A stretch of 64,000 nucleotides of DNA, from the NCBI GenBank assembly GCA_000697475.1, contig JNEU01001157.1, positions 62,001-126,000 on the forward strand. The letters are read 5' to 3'. The translations under genes and the position numbers were made by a program. Shown here piece after piece: positions 47,464 to 60,584 of the stretch (position 1 is the first letter of the stretch; the number at the start of each line of letters is the position of its first letter). The DNA comes from Lichtheimia corymbifera B2541 (taxonomy: Eukaryota; Mucoromycota; Mucoromycetes; Mucorales; Lichtheimiaceae). Below the pieces are notes generated by a model. That model made no database searches and had not been told where the DNA came from. It saw only the letters and a program-made list of their open reading frames with translations.

Positions 47464-50212
47464 ATGCGCTTCTCGCTCTCCACCTTATCATTGGCGACAC
47501 TGGCCATATTCTCGTCACCTATCAATGCGGCACCTCATGCTGTAGATGAGTTATCGTGGGATAAAGCATATACCAAAGCACGAGCTTTAGTGGACCAAAT
47601 GACACTGGATCAAAAAGTTGGCATGGTCACTGGAGTAGGCTGGTCAGCAAAAAACTGCGTTGGAAACACCTACCCCATCCATGATCCGTATTTCCCATCG
47701 CTCTGCCTACAAGATGGTCCCTTGGGTATTCGCTTTTCAGACAACACGACTGCTGGCGTTGCAGGCATTACGGCTGCTGCATCCTTTGACAAAGATCTCA
47801 TTTATAAACGTGGGCAATACATGGGAGAAGAATCCTATGGAAAAGGCGTCAATTTTCAACTTGGGTAGGTTGATATATACACGTTGACATGATGATAGCA
47901 TATTGCTAATTATATATCCTTCTATATAGACCCTCTGTCGATATTTATCGCTCACCCTACGCTGGCCGGTAAGTAAATTTGTGCATGTTACTGCACCACC
48001 CTGCATGTTAATTCATTGTTGCATTGTGCAATTGTATTAGTGGTTGGGAGGGATTCGGCGAAGACCCATATTTGCAAGGCGTGGCTGGATCACTTACTGC
48101 CAAAGGAATCCAAAGCCAGGGCGTGGTATGTAGTAAATGTCATTTGTGTATTATATATGGCTTTATACTGATGATCATTTCACATTTAGATTGCCACAGG
48201 AAAACATTACATCCTGAATAATCAGGAGCTTAATCGGACCAGCGTAAGTCATTTGTCCTTATTGAGCTTTGCACAGCAGTAGAGGTAGTAAACCAGCTAA
48301 CCCCTTATTATGATCATCTTTACGTAGTCAAGCTCTCATGCTGATGAGCGAGCTTTGCATGAGATATATGTTTGGCCATATGCACGCATGGTGGAAGCCG
48401 GTATTGGAAGCATGATGTGCAGTTATAACCGCGTGGATGGTGACTACGCTTGTGAGAACGACCATACTATCAACCAGATTCTCAAGGGCGAATTGGGTTT
48501 CAAAGGATTGATAATGTCAGATTGGAGTGCTCATCATTCGACTGTCAAATCAGCATTAGCTGGACTGGATATGTCCATGCCAGGGGATATCACGTTTGAA
48601 TCAGGGACTTCTTGGTGGGGTAGTAATTTGACGCAGGCCGTCAAGGATGGTCAAATCCCTGAAGACAGAGTCACTGATATGTCTGTGCGCATTGCAGCTG
48701 CATGGTACAAGGTACAAATATCATATGCATCTTTTTATTTTTGTGATACCCAAGATCCTAATACAAAAAGGTTTTAGATGCGACAAGATGAAGGGTTCCC
48801 AAAGTCAACGCTTGAAAGTTTCCATCGCAACGAGGCTCCTGAAGTGGTTGTATCTGATGACCATGCAAAGATTGTGCGTGAGATTGGTGCTGCATCCGTG
48901 GTTCTACTGAAGAATGAAGACAACATCTTGCCCCTAAATCAAGATATCTCTCATTTGGCAATCATTGGCAGTGATGCAGGACCTAATTTAGAGTAAGTGC
49001 ACTATCTCACCAACATGCTCACATGATAGTAACTTTGGGCTTGTAGTGGGATGAATTCGTGCCCAGATAGAGGATGCGACAAGGGAACATTGGCTGTAGG
49101 CTGGGGATCTGGAAGTGTTGATTTCCCATATCTTGTTACGGTACGTGGATCATCAGTCCTACCTTGATTACTGGAATACTGATTCGCATTGCTTTTGATA
49201 TAGCCCAAAGAAGGCATTGAAGCTCGTGTTGACGATAGTGTGGAAGTTTCATATACAGGCGATGATTATGATATAGATGCTGTCAGCGAGCTTGCAAAAG
49301 ATGCTGATGTTGCTATTGTCTTTTCCAACGCTGATTCAGGAGAACAATATATCACAGTTGACGGAAATGAAGGTGATCGCCGAAACTTGACACTGTGGGG
49401 CAATGGCGATAACTTGGTAATATAGGGCTTCCTTCATAAAACACTGTGCTGCTTACTGACGTATGTGGATGTACGATAGATCCAAGCTGTTGCTGATTCC
49501 AACGAGAATACTATTGTCGTAATTCATGCTGTTGGACCTGTACTTATGCCATGGATCGATCATCCCAATATCAAGGCTGTCGTTTGGCCTGGTCTTCCTG
49601 GTCAAGAAAGTGGTAACTCGCTTGCTGATGTGTTATTTGGTGATGTGAATCCCAGTGGAAGGCTTCCATACAGCATTGCAAAAAAGGAAGAAGATTACAA
49701 CGTGAGGATCTCACCCGATGATGAGGTAAATGACGCATAATAACTCAAAAAAGCGCATCTTTTAATGTGTTGTGCTATGATAGATCAACTATCTTGAAGG
49801 GTTGCATGTTGGATACAAGCATTTTGATGCCCAGGGTATTGAACCTCTATTTGAATTCGGCTTTGGTTTATCGTACACTACATTTGAATACAGCAACTTG
49901 AAGGTCGATGGTGACAAGGATCGAGTGACTGCAACCATCTCCATTCGCAACACAGGAGAAGTGGATGGTGCTGAAGTGGCCCAGCTCTATCTCGGCTTTC
50001 CTGAATCGGCCAACGAGCCACCTAAGCTGCTCCGTGGATTTGAAAAAGTTTTCCTCAAGGCTGGCAAACAAGAAAAAGTGCAATTCGAGTTATCCAAGAC
50101 CGATTTGAGTACATGGCAAGAAGGGGAATGGATCGTGCCACAAGGAGAATACAAGATTTATGTGGGTGCAAGTAGTCGTGATATTCGTCAATCCGCTACC
50201 TTATCCTTATAA
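47464..50212 (+). CDS. Secreted GH3 beta-glucosidase
   Basis: Ten exons: 47464-47864, 47930-47968, 48041-48125, 48190-48243, 48328-48711, 48778-48992, 49047-49140, 49204-49416, 49480-49725 and 49784-50212; 719 residues. A signal peptide ([22 protein letters not shown]) starts the protein. The GH3 barrel has [33 protein letters not shown] and the nucleophile Asp258 in [11 protein letters not shown]. The second domain has [13 protein letters not shown] and the probable acid/base Glu in GNEGDRRNL. The end is a fibronectin-III-like domain ([17 protein letters not shown]). It hydrolyses terminal beta-glucosyl residues, e.g. of cellobiose, outside the cell. Length is typical for the shorter fungal GH3 enzymes, and no catalytic residue is missing. 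Confidence 0.95.
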
Positions 50213-50237
50213 CAATGTACACAAACAAATCAAAATG

Positions 50238-50243
50238 AATAAA
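50238..50243 (+). terminator. Poly(A) signal candidate
   Basis: AATAAA about 26 bases after the beta-glucosidase stop codon. Confidence 0.45.
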
Positions 50244-50549
50244 AAAAGTGTCAGCTTTCATTAAATAAGAGCAAGATGCGTGCAGAATAGGAAATAGAGA
50301 GGAGAACAGGGGCGATATCAGGTCAATTTTTTGGTTTTTGTTAGCTGTGGGGTATATAAATACGTTGAATCTCTGCACATGCAAGAAAAGATAGAAAGGA
50401 AAAAGAAAAAGAAAAAAGACAATGTGTTGAGGGGTGTGTGTTTGTGTGTGTGTTGTTGTTGTGGATGAGTTGTTTCAATCGTGATATATGTGTGTGCTTG
50501 ACTGAGCGAATAAGGCACTTGGATCTCATGGCCGCTGTTTACACTGTCT

Positions 50550-52494
50550 TCAGAATTGTGGACCATAATTAGAGCTGCTTCTACATAGATCAACATCATT
50601 AGTATCATCGTATCGTCATGTGTCAAACGCAATTACTTACACTCCTCGATCACGTTTGAGCATGGAGACTTCTCGTCGAAGGAGAGCGACTTCGTTTTCC
50701 ATTTCGAAATCACGACGTTTAAGCAAAGTAATGTACTCGATAGCTAACCCGAAAAGATAACGGTCCATTAGCCCCCATCCCCTCCTTTTCCTCATCCTCG
50801 TGTCTCTTTACCTTTGCTGAGAATTTCCCATTTGCTTGTCTTTAGGTTCTTTTCCACTGGCAACGAATCACGTAATTCATCAAACAGTTCCTTCATTTCC
50901 TTGCGTCGTTTACGTTCTGCCAATTTGTGGCTCACACGCAATTCTGGGCTGCGTGAATAAGGTGTTTCGGATCTACGTTGCTGTGATCTCTCATCTTCAG
51001 CTGCGGATGAATTGGATGCTGATGCGTAATAATCTGGATCCTGGGGTGATCGATGCTGATGGCTGCTACTACCAACACCAGTGCTCACTACGGGCATGGA
51101 AGCACGTCGCGCCAATATGGGACCACTGTTACTAGAACCAAGTTCATCCATCATAATGGAACGACGACGATGATGCAAAACAGGACCACTTGGGCTATAA
51201 GGATGATGTCGTTGTTGCTGTTGCATGAAATGAGGATGAACATCAGAAGATGGGTGGTGATACTGCTGTGCTGCGGGACGTGCATATCGTGCAACATGAG
51301 CATTCGTTGCTGCTGCTGCTGATGATGAAGCAGCTTCTGCTGTTGGTTGTGTGGATGAATCAGGTGGACTGGATGGTGCAGAATAAGGTCCATGTTGACT
51401 AGGTGATTCAGGAATTGTTGCCGGGAAACGGAATGCTGTAAAAACACCCATGATGAGATTCAATGCCATGTATCTCTCTAACACTCTCTCACAACCTTAC
51501 CTCTGTATTTGGATGTCGGTGCACGATTACTATTGGGTACTTCAGCAGTAGCAATCGAATGACGACGTTGAAATGGATCATACGATGAAGAAGGCGTAGA
51601 GTTGTTGGTAGCAGTTGGATGGAAAGGTAAAGAATCACGACGACCATAATCCATCATGGGAGATGCAGCAGATGTGGTGGTAGTAGTAGTAGTAGTAGCA
51701 GTGGTCGTATTTGGTGGTGGTTTGTTATAAGGAGCTGGTGAAGGAGATCGTGAAGGATAATCATAATCAGTGATGACGGTAGCCAGAGAACCACGACGAC
51801 TAGCATTGGCTGAAGAAGTAGGCAATGGTAAATTGTTCAAGTCGGGGATGGTGGGTCTACGGAATTCCAAAGGTGATGCACCACTGTTATTGCTGTTGTG
51901 GAACATAAAGTCTGTCATGGATCCACGTCGAGAATAGGACTCATAATGAGAAGGTGTTGTTTGTGAACTAGGTTCCAATGGTGACAAAGGTCGGCTTGCA
52001 GTACTATTGTTATTCGGCTCATACGCCGGCGACATGGCTCTTGGAGTAGCTCCACCGGTGGGATGAATTGATGAGGACGATACACTCATATCGGACATAC
52101 GATGTCGAAGATATTCATCTGAGGCATAGGAAGGTGAGCCTGTGGCGTTGGCTGGGTGCGGTATTGGCGAACAAGGCTGTGCATTGGTGATCGAAGGCAA
52201 ATGCGGTTTGGTCACTGAATCCGATGTAAAAGCAACTAGTAGAGTAGAGATATATTGTTGAGACAAGTGCTCTTTGTGTATGTTCACATGCAAACTTTTA
52301 TTCTTACCGGGGCCATTGGTGTGTTCGGTTGTTTCGGGTGGGTGAAATGAAGGCTCGTCAATTTGCATCTTGTCTGCATTGGGGTCTTGCTGTTGACCAT
52401 TGTAGTTGTTTGCAAGAGGATCTCGACCATGCAGCAGAAGCTCTCGAGCTGATGGCAATACACGATTGGAATCGTCCGGATGTACAGTGTCCAT
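50550..52494 (-). CDS. bHLH transcription factor
   Basis: Five exons, minus strand: 52494-52308, 52235-51501, 51435-50812, 50743-50641 and 50580-50550; 559 residues. About 470 residues of Ser/Pro/Asn-rich, probably disordered sequence with many RRxS kinase-like sites precede the bHLH. The basic helix is [10 protein letters not shown], with the His-x3-Glu-x3-Arg triad that reads CACGTG-type E-boxes. Next come [16 protein letters not shown], a short loop, [18 protein letters not shown], and a leucine/charged extension. It is a nuclear regulator; target genes are unknown. The first intron (72 bases) is stop-free and in frame. The last donor overlaps a stop: keeping the intron ends the protein at GV, while splicing adds SSSNYGPQF; the strong TACTAAT branch site favours splicing. 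Confidence 0.88.
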
Positions 52495-54352
52495 GAGATG
52501 GAGTGCAAGTGGAAAAAAGAGATAGTAGTAATAGCAGCAGCAGCAGCTGAGAAAGAAGTGTTGTGGTGCCTGTTGTGAATGTCCGTTGGTCACGCCTGCG
52601 TTGACCGAGTTTTCCGAAAATACAAGCAATCAAGGGGAGGTCTTCATTTACACGGTCGTTTGTGGGGTAGTAGTCGTTTTATGATAATGATGAATTTACC
52701 ATCCCTTTTCCAACCCATCTACAATATGATCAGTCTCCTTGGTTCTCTAACAATAAACTCCTCCTAATGGGCTAGTCCTGTTGTTATGAGCGACATGCAC
52801 GAGGCATCATCTATTCATGCATCAACCATCATCTTTATTCAAATAGGGCAGTATCATGCATACACATTACATTGTCTTATTCTCTAACTCGTTTCCTCCC
52901 CCTCCTCCTCCTCCTCCTCCTCCTGTGGTGTTACCAACAACATCATCCCCTACACTAGTAGTAGACGATAATACACACAAACCTCAACTCCTTGTCCGAC
53001 ATTGTACATTGCCAAATGATGTCGTTGCTTCTGATCCAACAATTGTTGCTAAAAGGATGATTATATAAATATGATTCGATCTTGTTTTATGTCTACCATA
53101 TATTACATACCGAGCTTATTAGGGATGCAGCATCATGTTGTGTAGCCACGTTAAATATAATGCTATTGTCTTCTTCATCACCACCACGCGAGGATCCACA
53201 GGATGTAATACAAATGAGAGAGAAGAAGATTGTCAATAACATTCGATGCAGACAAAAAGAAAGATCCGAACACACACGTAGCAGGAAATTTAGGGGAGAG
53301 GAAAAAGGAGAAGTGTAGAATTAGTGGAGTGATCGAGTAGATCCTTTTCAAATTATGTTCGTCGTCATTTGCTGTTTTACATCATACGGCTTCGTGTCTC
53401 CATATCCCTTTTTTCACCTTCCCGCTCTATCGGATGTTATGCCTACATAAACAAAAAGATGAAACCTTGACATCCTGTTTCAAGTAATGACGCTTCGGGA
53501 GGTGGCCCGAGCTTTTCGAATTGTGATGCATAACAACGCCTCTTCTTGCAACATGGCCGTGCATCATCAGCATGTAACAAAATTCTATTGTCTTTATGTT
53601 TAGGTGTCTCCGCAGCTGCAGCTACTTGCATGTCTATGGTGAATCAGATGATGGTGTATAATCACCTCGTTTTTTGATGCCTATTTAGCTGCCGTCGTGT
53701 ACCAGCAATGGCAACGACACAGATGCTGTCAAGCACACGGTGGCGGGTTACCATGTCAGGCAAATTTCACAACACTTGGTGCAACCATCCACACTAGCTC
53801 TTTTCACACAACAATCAGCCAAAGATGTCATACAATGTGCACGAATAATGATACGTATGTCATTGTGTATGTGTGTATGTGTTCCCTTAACAAGCCCCCT
53901 GCTTCCCCATCAGCGTGTTTGATAAACCAACCGTTTCGTCACAATCCAATAAGCACCATGTGCGTGGTGGATGTGTTATGCATAATGATGATAATCATCA
54001 AAGATGAGTATTCCATATTCGATAAAAGATGAGAGAGCCTGCTGGTGGTGATACGGATAAAGAGACGTGTCATGTGTTGAATATGTGTGCTTATCCAAAG
54101 AAAGTGCACCATGAGCATCGAATGACTTGAACAATGATAAGGTTTGTGTATAAGCACATTGTGTATGCGGGTGTGTGTGGTGTGCAGTAGTAGGATCCAT
54201 TTTGGGGAACAAGGGGGTGTGGTGGTGTGGTACACTCTCTTTTTGCATGCATGTACAAAGAACCACTCTTTTAAACCCTGTTCATTCTTATCTCTTTCCT
54301 TTATTCCCTTTTCCCTCATTGCGTTCATTCCTGACAATTGACATTCTACACC
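52495..54352. other. Intergenic with CCT microsatellite
   Basis: About 1.9 kb between divergent genes. A CCT run at 52901-52924 creates a proline-run frame (70 codons) that I do not accept as a gene. No RNA gene or other domain seen. Confidence 0.5.
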
Positions 54353-57300
54353 ATGCCTGAAGCTACCAAGGTTCGAAGAGCATCTTCTTTGGCTGCTGCA
54401 GGTGTCACTGTCAAACCAAAGGCAACCAAGCCCGCCACAGGCACTACGACCACTGCTACAACGACTGTCAAAAAGACATCTACCAGAGTATCCACTACTA
54501 CAACACCTCGTTCTACCACTGCAACTTCTACAAGACCTGCTACCACTGCGAAAACCAGTAGAACAGCAACATCTACCAAACCGCCTGTCACTACAACAAG
54601 AAGAAAGTCCATGGCTACAGCATCATCCCTTCATAGCAACAACACCACTGCTACCACTACTAGTCGAGGAGCCAGGATCAGTCCCACATCTACCACTGAC
54701 AAGGTTGCTACTACTACTACCACTTTGGGTACTCGACGATCATCTGCCACGGCTATGTCGGGTCGACGACTTTCAGTGGCACCACCTTCACCACCCAACT
54801 CGGAACCGTTACCCAAAATGAGTGATCTCAAGGCTGAAATCAAGACTTTGACTGACAAGGTATGTTTTCTTTTACTTGATCAAAGGAGAGAAGATACATA
54901 TACGCGCATAAGCCTGTTTACACATGCATGCATGTATGCATTGCCCTTGGAGAAGGCGGGCAAGCAAGTTAATTGCTCCTCCCTAATTTATCATTTCCCT
55001 CTTCTCTCTCTTTTCCCCGCCCCCACAACACACACACCCTCTCTCATCCACGTTTATTCATCATCTTGCATGACATTATAGCAACAAGAAATCAGCAAGC
55101 AACTTGAAGAAAAGCAAACTCTGCTCAAGAACAAGGAGGATGAGTTGAATGAGATTCGTCAGCAACTCGAACACGTGCAACAACAACTCAATGAGACAAC
55201 AACATCCGCAATCAACGACAAACAAGCTCTTGAAGCCAAGGTCTCCGAGATTGAAAAGGCATTGGATCAGACCCGTACCCATGCAGAGCAACTCGTGAAC
55301 CAACACGAAGAGGAGAAATCCAACTTGGTGCGTGAACATGAAGGTACCATGGAGCATATGCGAGATGCCATGGAAAATTTGCGTGAGCGACTTGAGGATG
55401 AAAAGCAAGCCCTTGAAAATCAATTGCTTATCAAAAAGGGCGAGATTGGAAGAGTCAACAAGGACATGGATGAGCTACGTGAAAGCATTCAGGTAGGTGT
55501 TGTAGGATATCATCCACACACACAACGAACAAATCACTGACAAGAGGCTATTTAGGATATGCACCAGCTGCACCAAAAGCGCATGACGACCCTCAGCAAT
55601 CAACTAAATCAGCAACATGCCGAGCAAATGGAGAAACTGAGAGATGAATACGAATATCAGCTGGCCTCGCTGCGTGATCAATTACCAGACAAGGCACAGA
55701 GTGTGCTCCAAGAACAAAATGCCGAGCTGGAAAAGAAACTGCAGGTAGATACGACTTGTTGTGGCATATGACCACGCCTACATTTCTCCTTTCTTAACAA
55801 TCTAACCACATGTACATTTATAGCATGTCCGAGAAGAATCGACTCGTCTCAAGGAGGAATATGAACACCAAATCAAGGAATTACGTGATGCATCTGATAA
55901 GCAATTGGAAGCACTCAAAAATGATCACGCTCAAAAGTTGGAATCCATCATAGCCAATCATCAGGCAAGTAAAGCTTGGATCACACGAGTCCCCCTGATC
56001 CACTAGCTAACCATCACCACTCGTTTTGTTATTAGGCTGAGCTGGCTACTTTGCGTAAGGAACATGAGAATGGCATCAAATTGGCTGAGAAACGTCATCA
56101 AGAGGCTTTGGATGCATTACACAAAAATGCCAAAGATGTGGAAAAGGCTAGATCTGAAGCAGAGGTAAAGAAAAAAAAGTGGAGATGTCACTTGTGCTTC
56201 AACAAGGCACGAGATCGGTAACACAAGCTTACCTTTTATGACATAGACTGAGTATCGCCAAAAGTATGACCAGCAACTTGCCAAGGAGAAGCAACATTTT
56301 GATGGTGAAATCAAGAATCTTCAAGAAGTCAATCGACGTGTCATGGTTAAGGTTGCTAGCTTGCGAACACAAATCGGCGATTCCAAGATTGGATTGGAGC
56401 AAGAATATCAGCGTCAGCTAAATGAAGAGCGTCAAAAGACAAAGGTATTATTTACAATCCACCCACCCTGATGATGAAAGAAGCTGACAGATGGCTCCTA
56501 TAGAAACTTCTCCAAGCAGAATATTTTCAAAAACTTGAGGATCTGGAAAAGAAGCATGCACATGCTATGGAGGAACACACAACTCACTCGCAGCGTAAGC
56601 TTTCAGATTTGGAGCGCACATTGAGTGAGCAACATGAAGCCAAGTTGGAGTCACTGCGTAAATTGCATGAAGAGGGTCTTTCAAGTGCGAGAACCGCAGC
56701 AGCTGCTTCGGCACGTATGGAAACAGAGATGACTCTCAAAGCCCAACATGAAAAGCATATTCAGCAATTGACTGCCAGTCATCGACAAGCTGAACAGCAA
56801 ATCCAGGAACATCACGCTCGCAGCATGGCTCATATGGAGGATCAGATTCAAAAATACCAGCAAGAAAAAAGTGAATGGTCATCCAAGTTGCAGCAAAAAT
56901 TGGATCAAATGGCATCGGATCGTCAAGGCGATGTTGGCGTTATTAAAGAACAAGTAGAGGCAAGTCATTCAATTGTCATTATACATATATATGTATATGG
57001 ATATCTTACCTAAATCTTTACCTATCTAGGAGGTGCTTCAAAAGCTGCATGAACAAGAGATCGAGCGCATTGTTAGTAAACACAAGTCAGAGATGGAAGA
57101 AATGAAACGGCAATATACCTTGCAGCGGGATCGTGAGAATGCCGCACATGAACAAGAACTTGAGAGGATACGTGAACAGGTAAGAGATCGATCGAATGAT
57201 AAACCAGGCTGTGTGAATCAAGGTTTGAGATCGCTGACGTGTTATCTGTTTGTATGTGTAACAGAATTCTGGCGGCGTCGGATCACATCAGGTAAGAGAA

Positions 57301-58196
57301 AAAGCTTTTACAGCCTCCTTGTCATGCATCAAGGGATATGAGTATCACATTGAGAATGTGGTGGCTAATGTCAAATTATGTCAATAGATAAGCAAAAAGG
57401 AGCATGAAGCCATCATCCAGGAAATACATGCCAAGCATGCATCCGAGCTTGCCAAGCTGCAACAAGATGGTGAGTGCGTGTGTCTGTGCAACAAAGCCAA
57501 GCATGGGGGGGTTGATGATGACGACGATGATGATGGTGCGTGTGTATCACGAGAACAATACTAACCAATGTGGAAATGTCACAATGATAGCCACAATAAC
57601 AACGTGCCAAGACAAACATAGCAAGCAAGTCGAGGCGTTACAGGCAGATTTGATGGCAACTCAAGAACAAGCACGCCGTTACGAGAATGAAATTAAGGTT
57701 TGTTGGCAATGTGCGTGTGACGTTAAAAAGTTCATATGGTCCTAATATAGCTTTCTTGTATTTTCGGTAACCAACAGGAATTAAAGGAGCAGCACAAACA
57801 GCGCATTACCGGCTTCGTGGATAGCCAGGCTTCCGTTTTGGCTGGCATTCAAGAACGTGTCGATGGCAATGGCAAAACAAACGTTGATATCAGCAAGATC
57901 ACTGCCCAAATCTCACATTTACAAGCCATCCTGCGTGAACAACTTGAATCCACAACCCAGGCTGACGCTACAGAGGAGGAGGTAGGTTCATTGAGCACCA
58001 CATGGCTTCTCTCAATTTCCATGACATTAATCTTATCTTCTCCCCTATCATTTAGACCAACCACAACAAGATGATGCAAGTGGCACAAAAACAGCTAGGC
58101 GATGTGGAGACCCTGCTTGTAAAAATGAACAACGATCAAGAGAAAACAGGGTTCTCTGAGCACCGACCCCAACCCAGCACCAACAAGGTCCAATGA
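54353..58196 (+). CDS. Long coiled-coil protein with Thr/Ser-rich basic N-terminus
   Basis: Thirteen exons: 54353-54859, 55082-55492, 55556-55744, 55824-55964, 56036-56164, 56247-56444, 56504-56959, 57030-57179, 57265-57291, 57388-57469, 57591-57697, 57778-57981 and 58056-58196; about 913 residues. Residues 1-150 are basic and Thr/Ser-rich with poly-Thr runs (like microtubule-associated tails). Residues ~155-890 are almost continuous coiled coil rich in Glu, Lys, Gln and Leu (e.g. KQLEEKQTLLKNKEDELNEI). I recognise no globular domain and give no name. A structural, cytoskeletal or tethering protein is a guess from composition. Two introns begin GC rather than GT, one exon has 27 bases, and the start of exon 11 is ambiguous (57591 or an AG at 57611-57612, both in frame). 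Confidence 0.8.
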
Positions 58197-60436
58197 ACAA
58201 CCTTGATTATCCCCTCCTCAACCACATCACCAGTATACGCACTTCCTCTTTCCCTTTCTTTCTTTGGCGTCACCCTTTACAACCACGCAATCAATCGAAA
58301 TAGCTTGTCAAAATGTACACAACACCCACCACTCTTTATATACATAGCCTATCCAATTTGTTGAAATATACATCAGCTGAGAATAGCGATAAGACCAGCG
58401 AGTTGAATGATGCAAAAAGTCTAGAACTGGAAAATTGACGTGGTAAATGAGTTGATCATTGACGCAAAAGGATCATGTGAAAGTGATTCAGTGCGATTGT
58501 TATGCTATTTTAGTTTGCAGCAGGTTGCTGCAACAAAAAAAAAGCATCCCATTCCGACCGAGATGATTCATCATCATCATCCCGACATTCAATTTCCCTT
58601 AGGCGGGAGTATTTATCAAAGACTCATATGAATGAAACTCTGCATTGAAATTGCATATGTATACTTTTACAGCCATATATGTCTTGAATTGGTTGATGAG
58701 GAAGGTTCGAGAATTTGGCAGTGATGACGCCTTTTCCGCACCTTGTGCCAAGTGTTTTTGTGAGTGCGTCGCGTGACACAGCATGGTAGCACATATGGCA
58801 AGTGGCGCGCCACCATGTTTGACAGAAACACAGTTTCGGATTACTCACAACAGGCTATGTCAGACAAAAACATACACCATACACAACAACTTTTCCCAAT
58901 GCCAAGATCTATGCACGCCTTTACAATATACACATTGATAGGCTCATTATCACGCCATCGTCTCACGCAATATACCTATATGCAATTGGACGAGGTATGA
59001 CAATCGGTAATAGCATTGCCGATGACTTGATATGTCTATGTAAGCGGGATCAATTGATGTGTATGCTTCATTTTGGCTCTCATAAGGATGGTGATGATGA
59101 GCAAGCCTTATGCGCCACAATGGATGCGGCAACATGCTAATACACACAAGCCCGCAATACCGCGCACATAATGATGCTTATTTTACATATATCAAGGGGC
59201 TCAGCAGCCATCATATCAAAAAGACATATGAATAAGCTGTTGTATCGGTTATTGACCAAATGAGGATGCATAGCATTATATGTGGGGGAGCAGAAAATAG
59301 ATTTTTATTTTTGCCAAGAGCAGCAGCAACGAGGCCATGTTCGTAGTATAGTAAATGATCGTGGTGAACGAGTCGCAAAAACGGATCAAGGATATCTTGA
59401 CTTATTCATTGCTTGTGTTACATGACGTCGAGGGCAAATTTCGACCCTCTTTGTGTCTTCATCCAAAAGCAGTGTGGTCGCCGAAGCGGAGCATAATGAT
59501 GGGGAAAAAGAAAGAGAGACAACACACGCTTGCAACGCAATAAGCTAGTGGAATGATGATGCCAGCGATAAAGAGATGTTTTGTAAGCTGTCATACCCAT
59601 CAGCCAGTCGAATGGCATAAATTTTTATCGGAAATGCTTTTCCGCCAATAGCAAATTAATCAATGTCAATCGTTTGTTTGCCAAGGATACCCATTTATCT
59701 CATTGTGGCGCATCTATAAAGCATAATGAAACCGCCAAGCGACACAGTAAACACAAGACACGCGGCTCTGGTGGCGACATGAATAACAAAGAAAAAAGGT
59801 TTGTGGGTCGTGGGGGTGGGAAGGGGTCTCGTGTGCGGGATGCACAGAAAAAAGGGAACAGCGCCCAAAATCTGGAGAGGATAATCTGGGGGAGTGATAT
59901 GCATATCCATATCACACATCATCTACCTTTCCTTTCCAACAATGCCTTTCATTCATCATTACCCCCAAGTTCCACAGATGATAACAGACGTGGTTACACT
60001 GGAAAAGGGTCATGTTGTGACAATAGAAAGCTATAGCTGCAGGCTCAAAAGACTTGCATTGCCGCATCCAATTGCTGAGCAATGATGAATAGGAGAAGCA
60101 ATCTGAGCGAGGTAGGTAGTAGAGTAAATGGCAGGGTATTCATTAACCACCACGTGCTGACAATTGAGAGAGACAATAACCACAAGAATGGGTGATTACA
60201 AGCCATAATGGGGGAGAGCCACACCCGCAGATTGAGAGAGAGAAAGAAATCATCAGTGCACTGTCGACATGACCCACCAAAAAACACATCCATAACCTTA
60301 ACTTGGACACACGTAACCAATGAGAAGCATTTGCGTGATTTAATGAGAGAGAAGCACACTGCGGATCACTATTTTTAGCTAGTATTACCGGCAACAACAT
60401 ACACACACACAGCAGCCAGGGCTTTCTTGTACCTTG
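58197..60436. other. Intergenic, no gene seen
   Basis: About 2.2 kb between two plus-strand genes with only short frames and some CA and GA runs. No tRNA or repeat recognised. Confidence 0.55.
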
Positions 60437-60446
60437 TATATAAATA
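60437..60446 (+). promoter_or_regulatory. TATA-box candidate of the Zn2Cys6 gene
   Basis: TATATAAATA lies 148 bases before the ATG and is followed by a CT-rich leader. Positional evidence only. Confidence 0.35.
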
Positions 60447-60584
60447 TCCGACATCCGCAAGACCATGTTACTTTTCGTGGTATAACTTTCACTCTATACA
60501 AACAACTGGTTCCTTTCACTTTTTTTACTCTTTTTATCCCTTACCTCTTTCTGTGTTCTTTGCAGAACCTTTGATCTATGGTAG

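Noticed and set aside
52495..52629. Upstream extension of the bHLH protein
   Set aside because: It encodes CCCCYYYY-type runs from a pyrimidine-rich leader and is followed by a good ATG.
52856..53068. Small proline-run protein
   Set aside because: Made by a CCT microsatellite; no upstream or downstream support.
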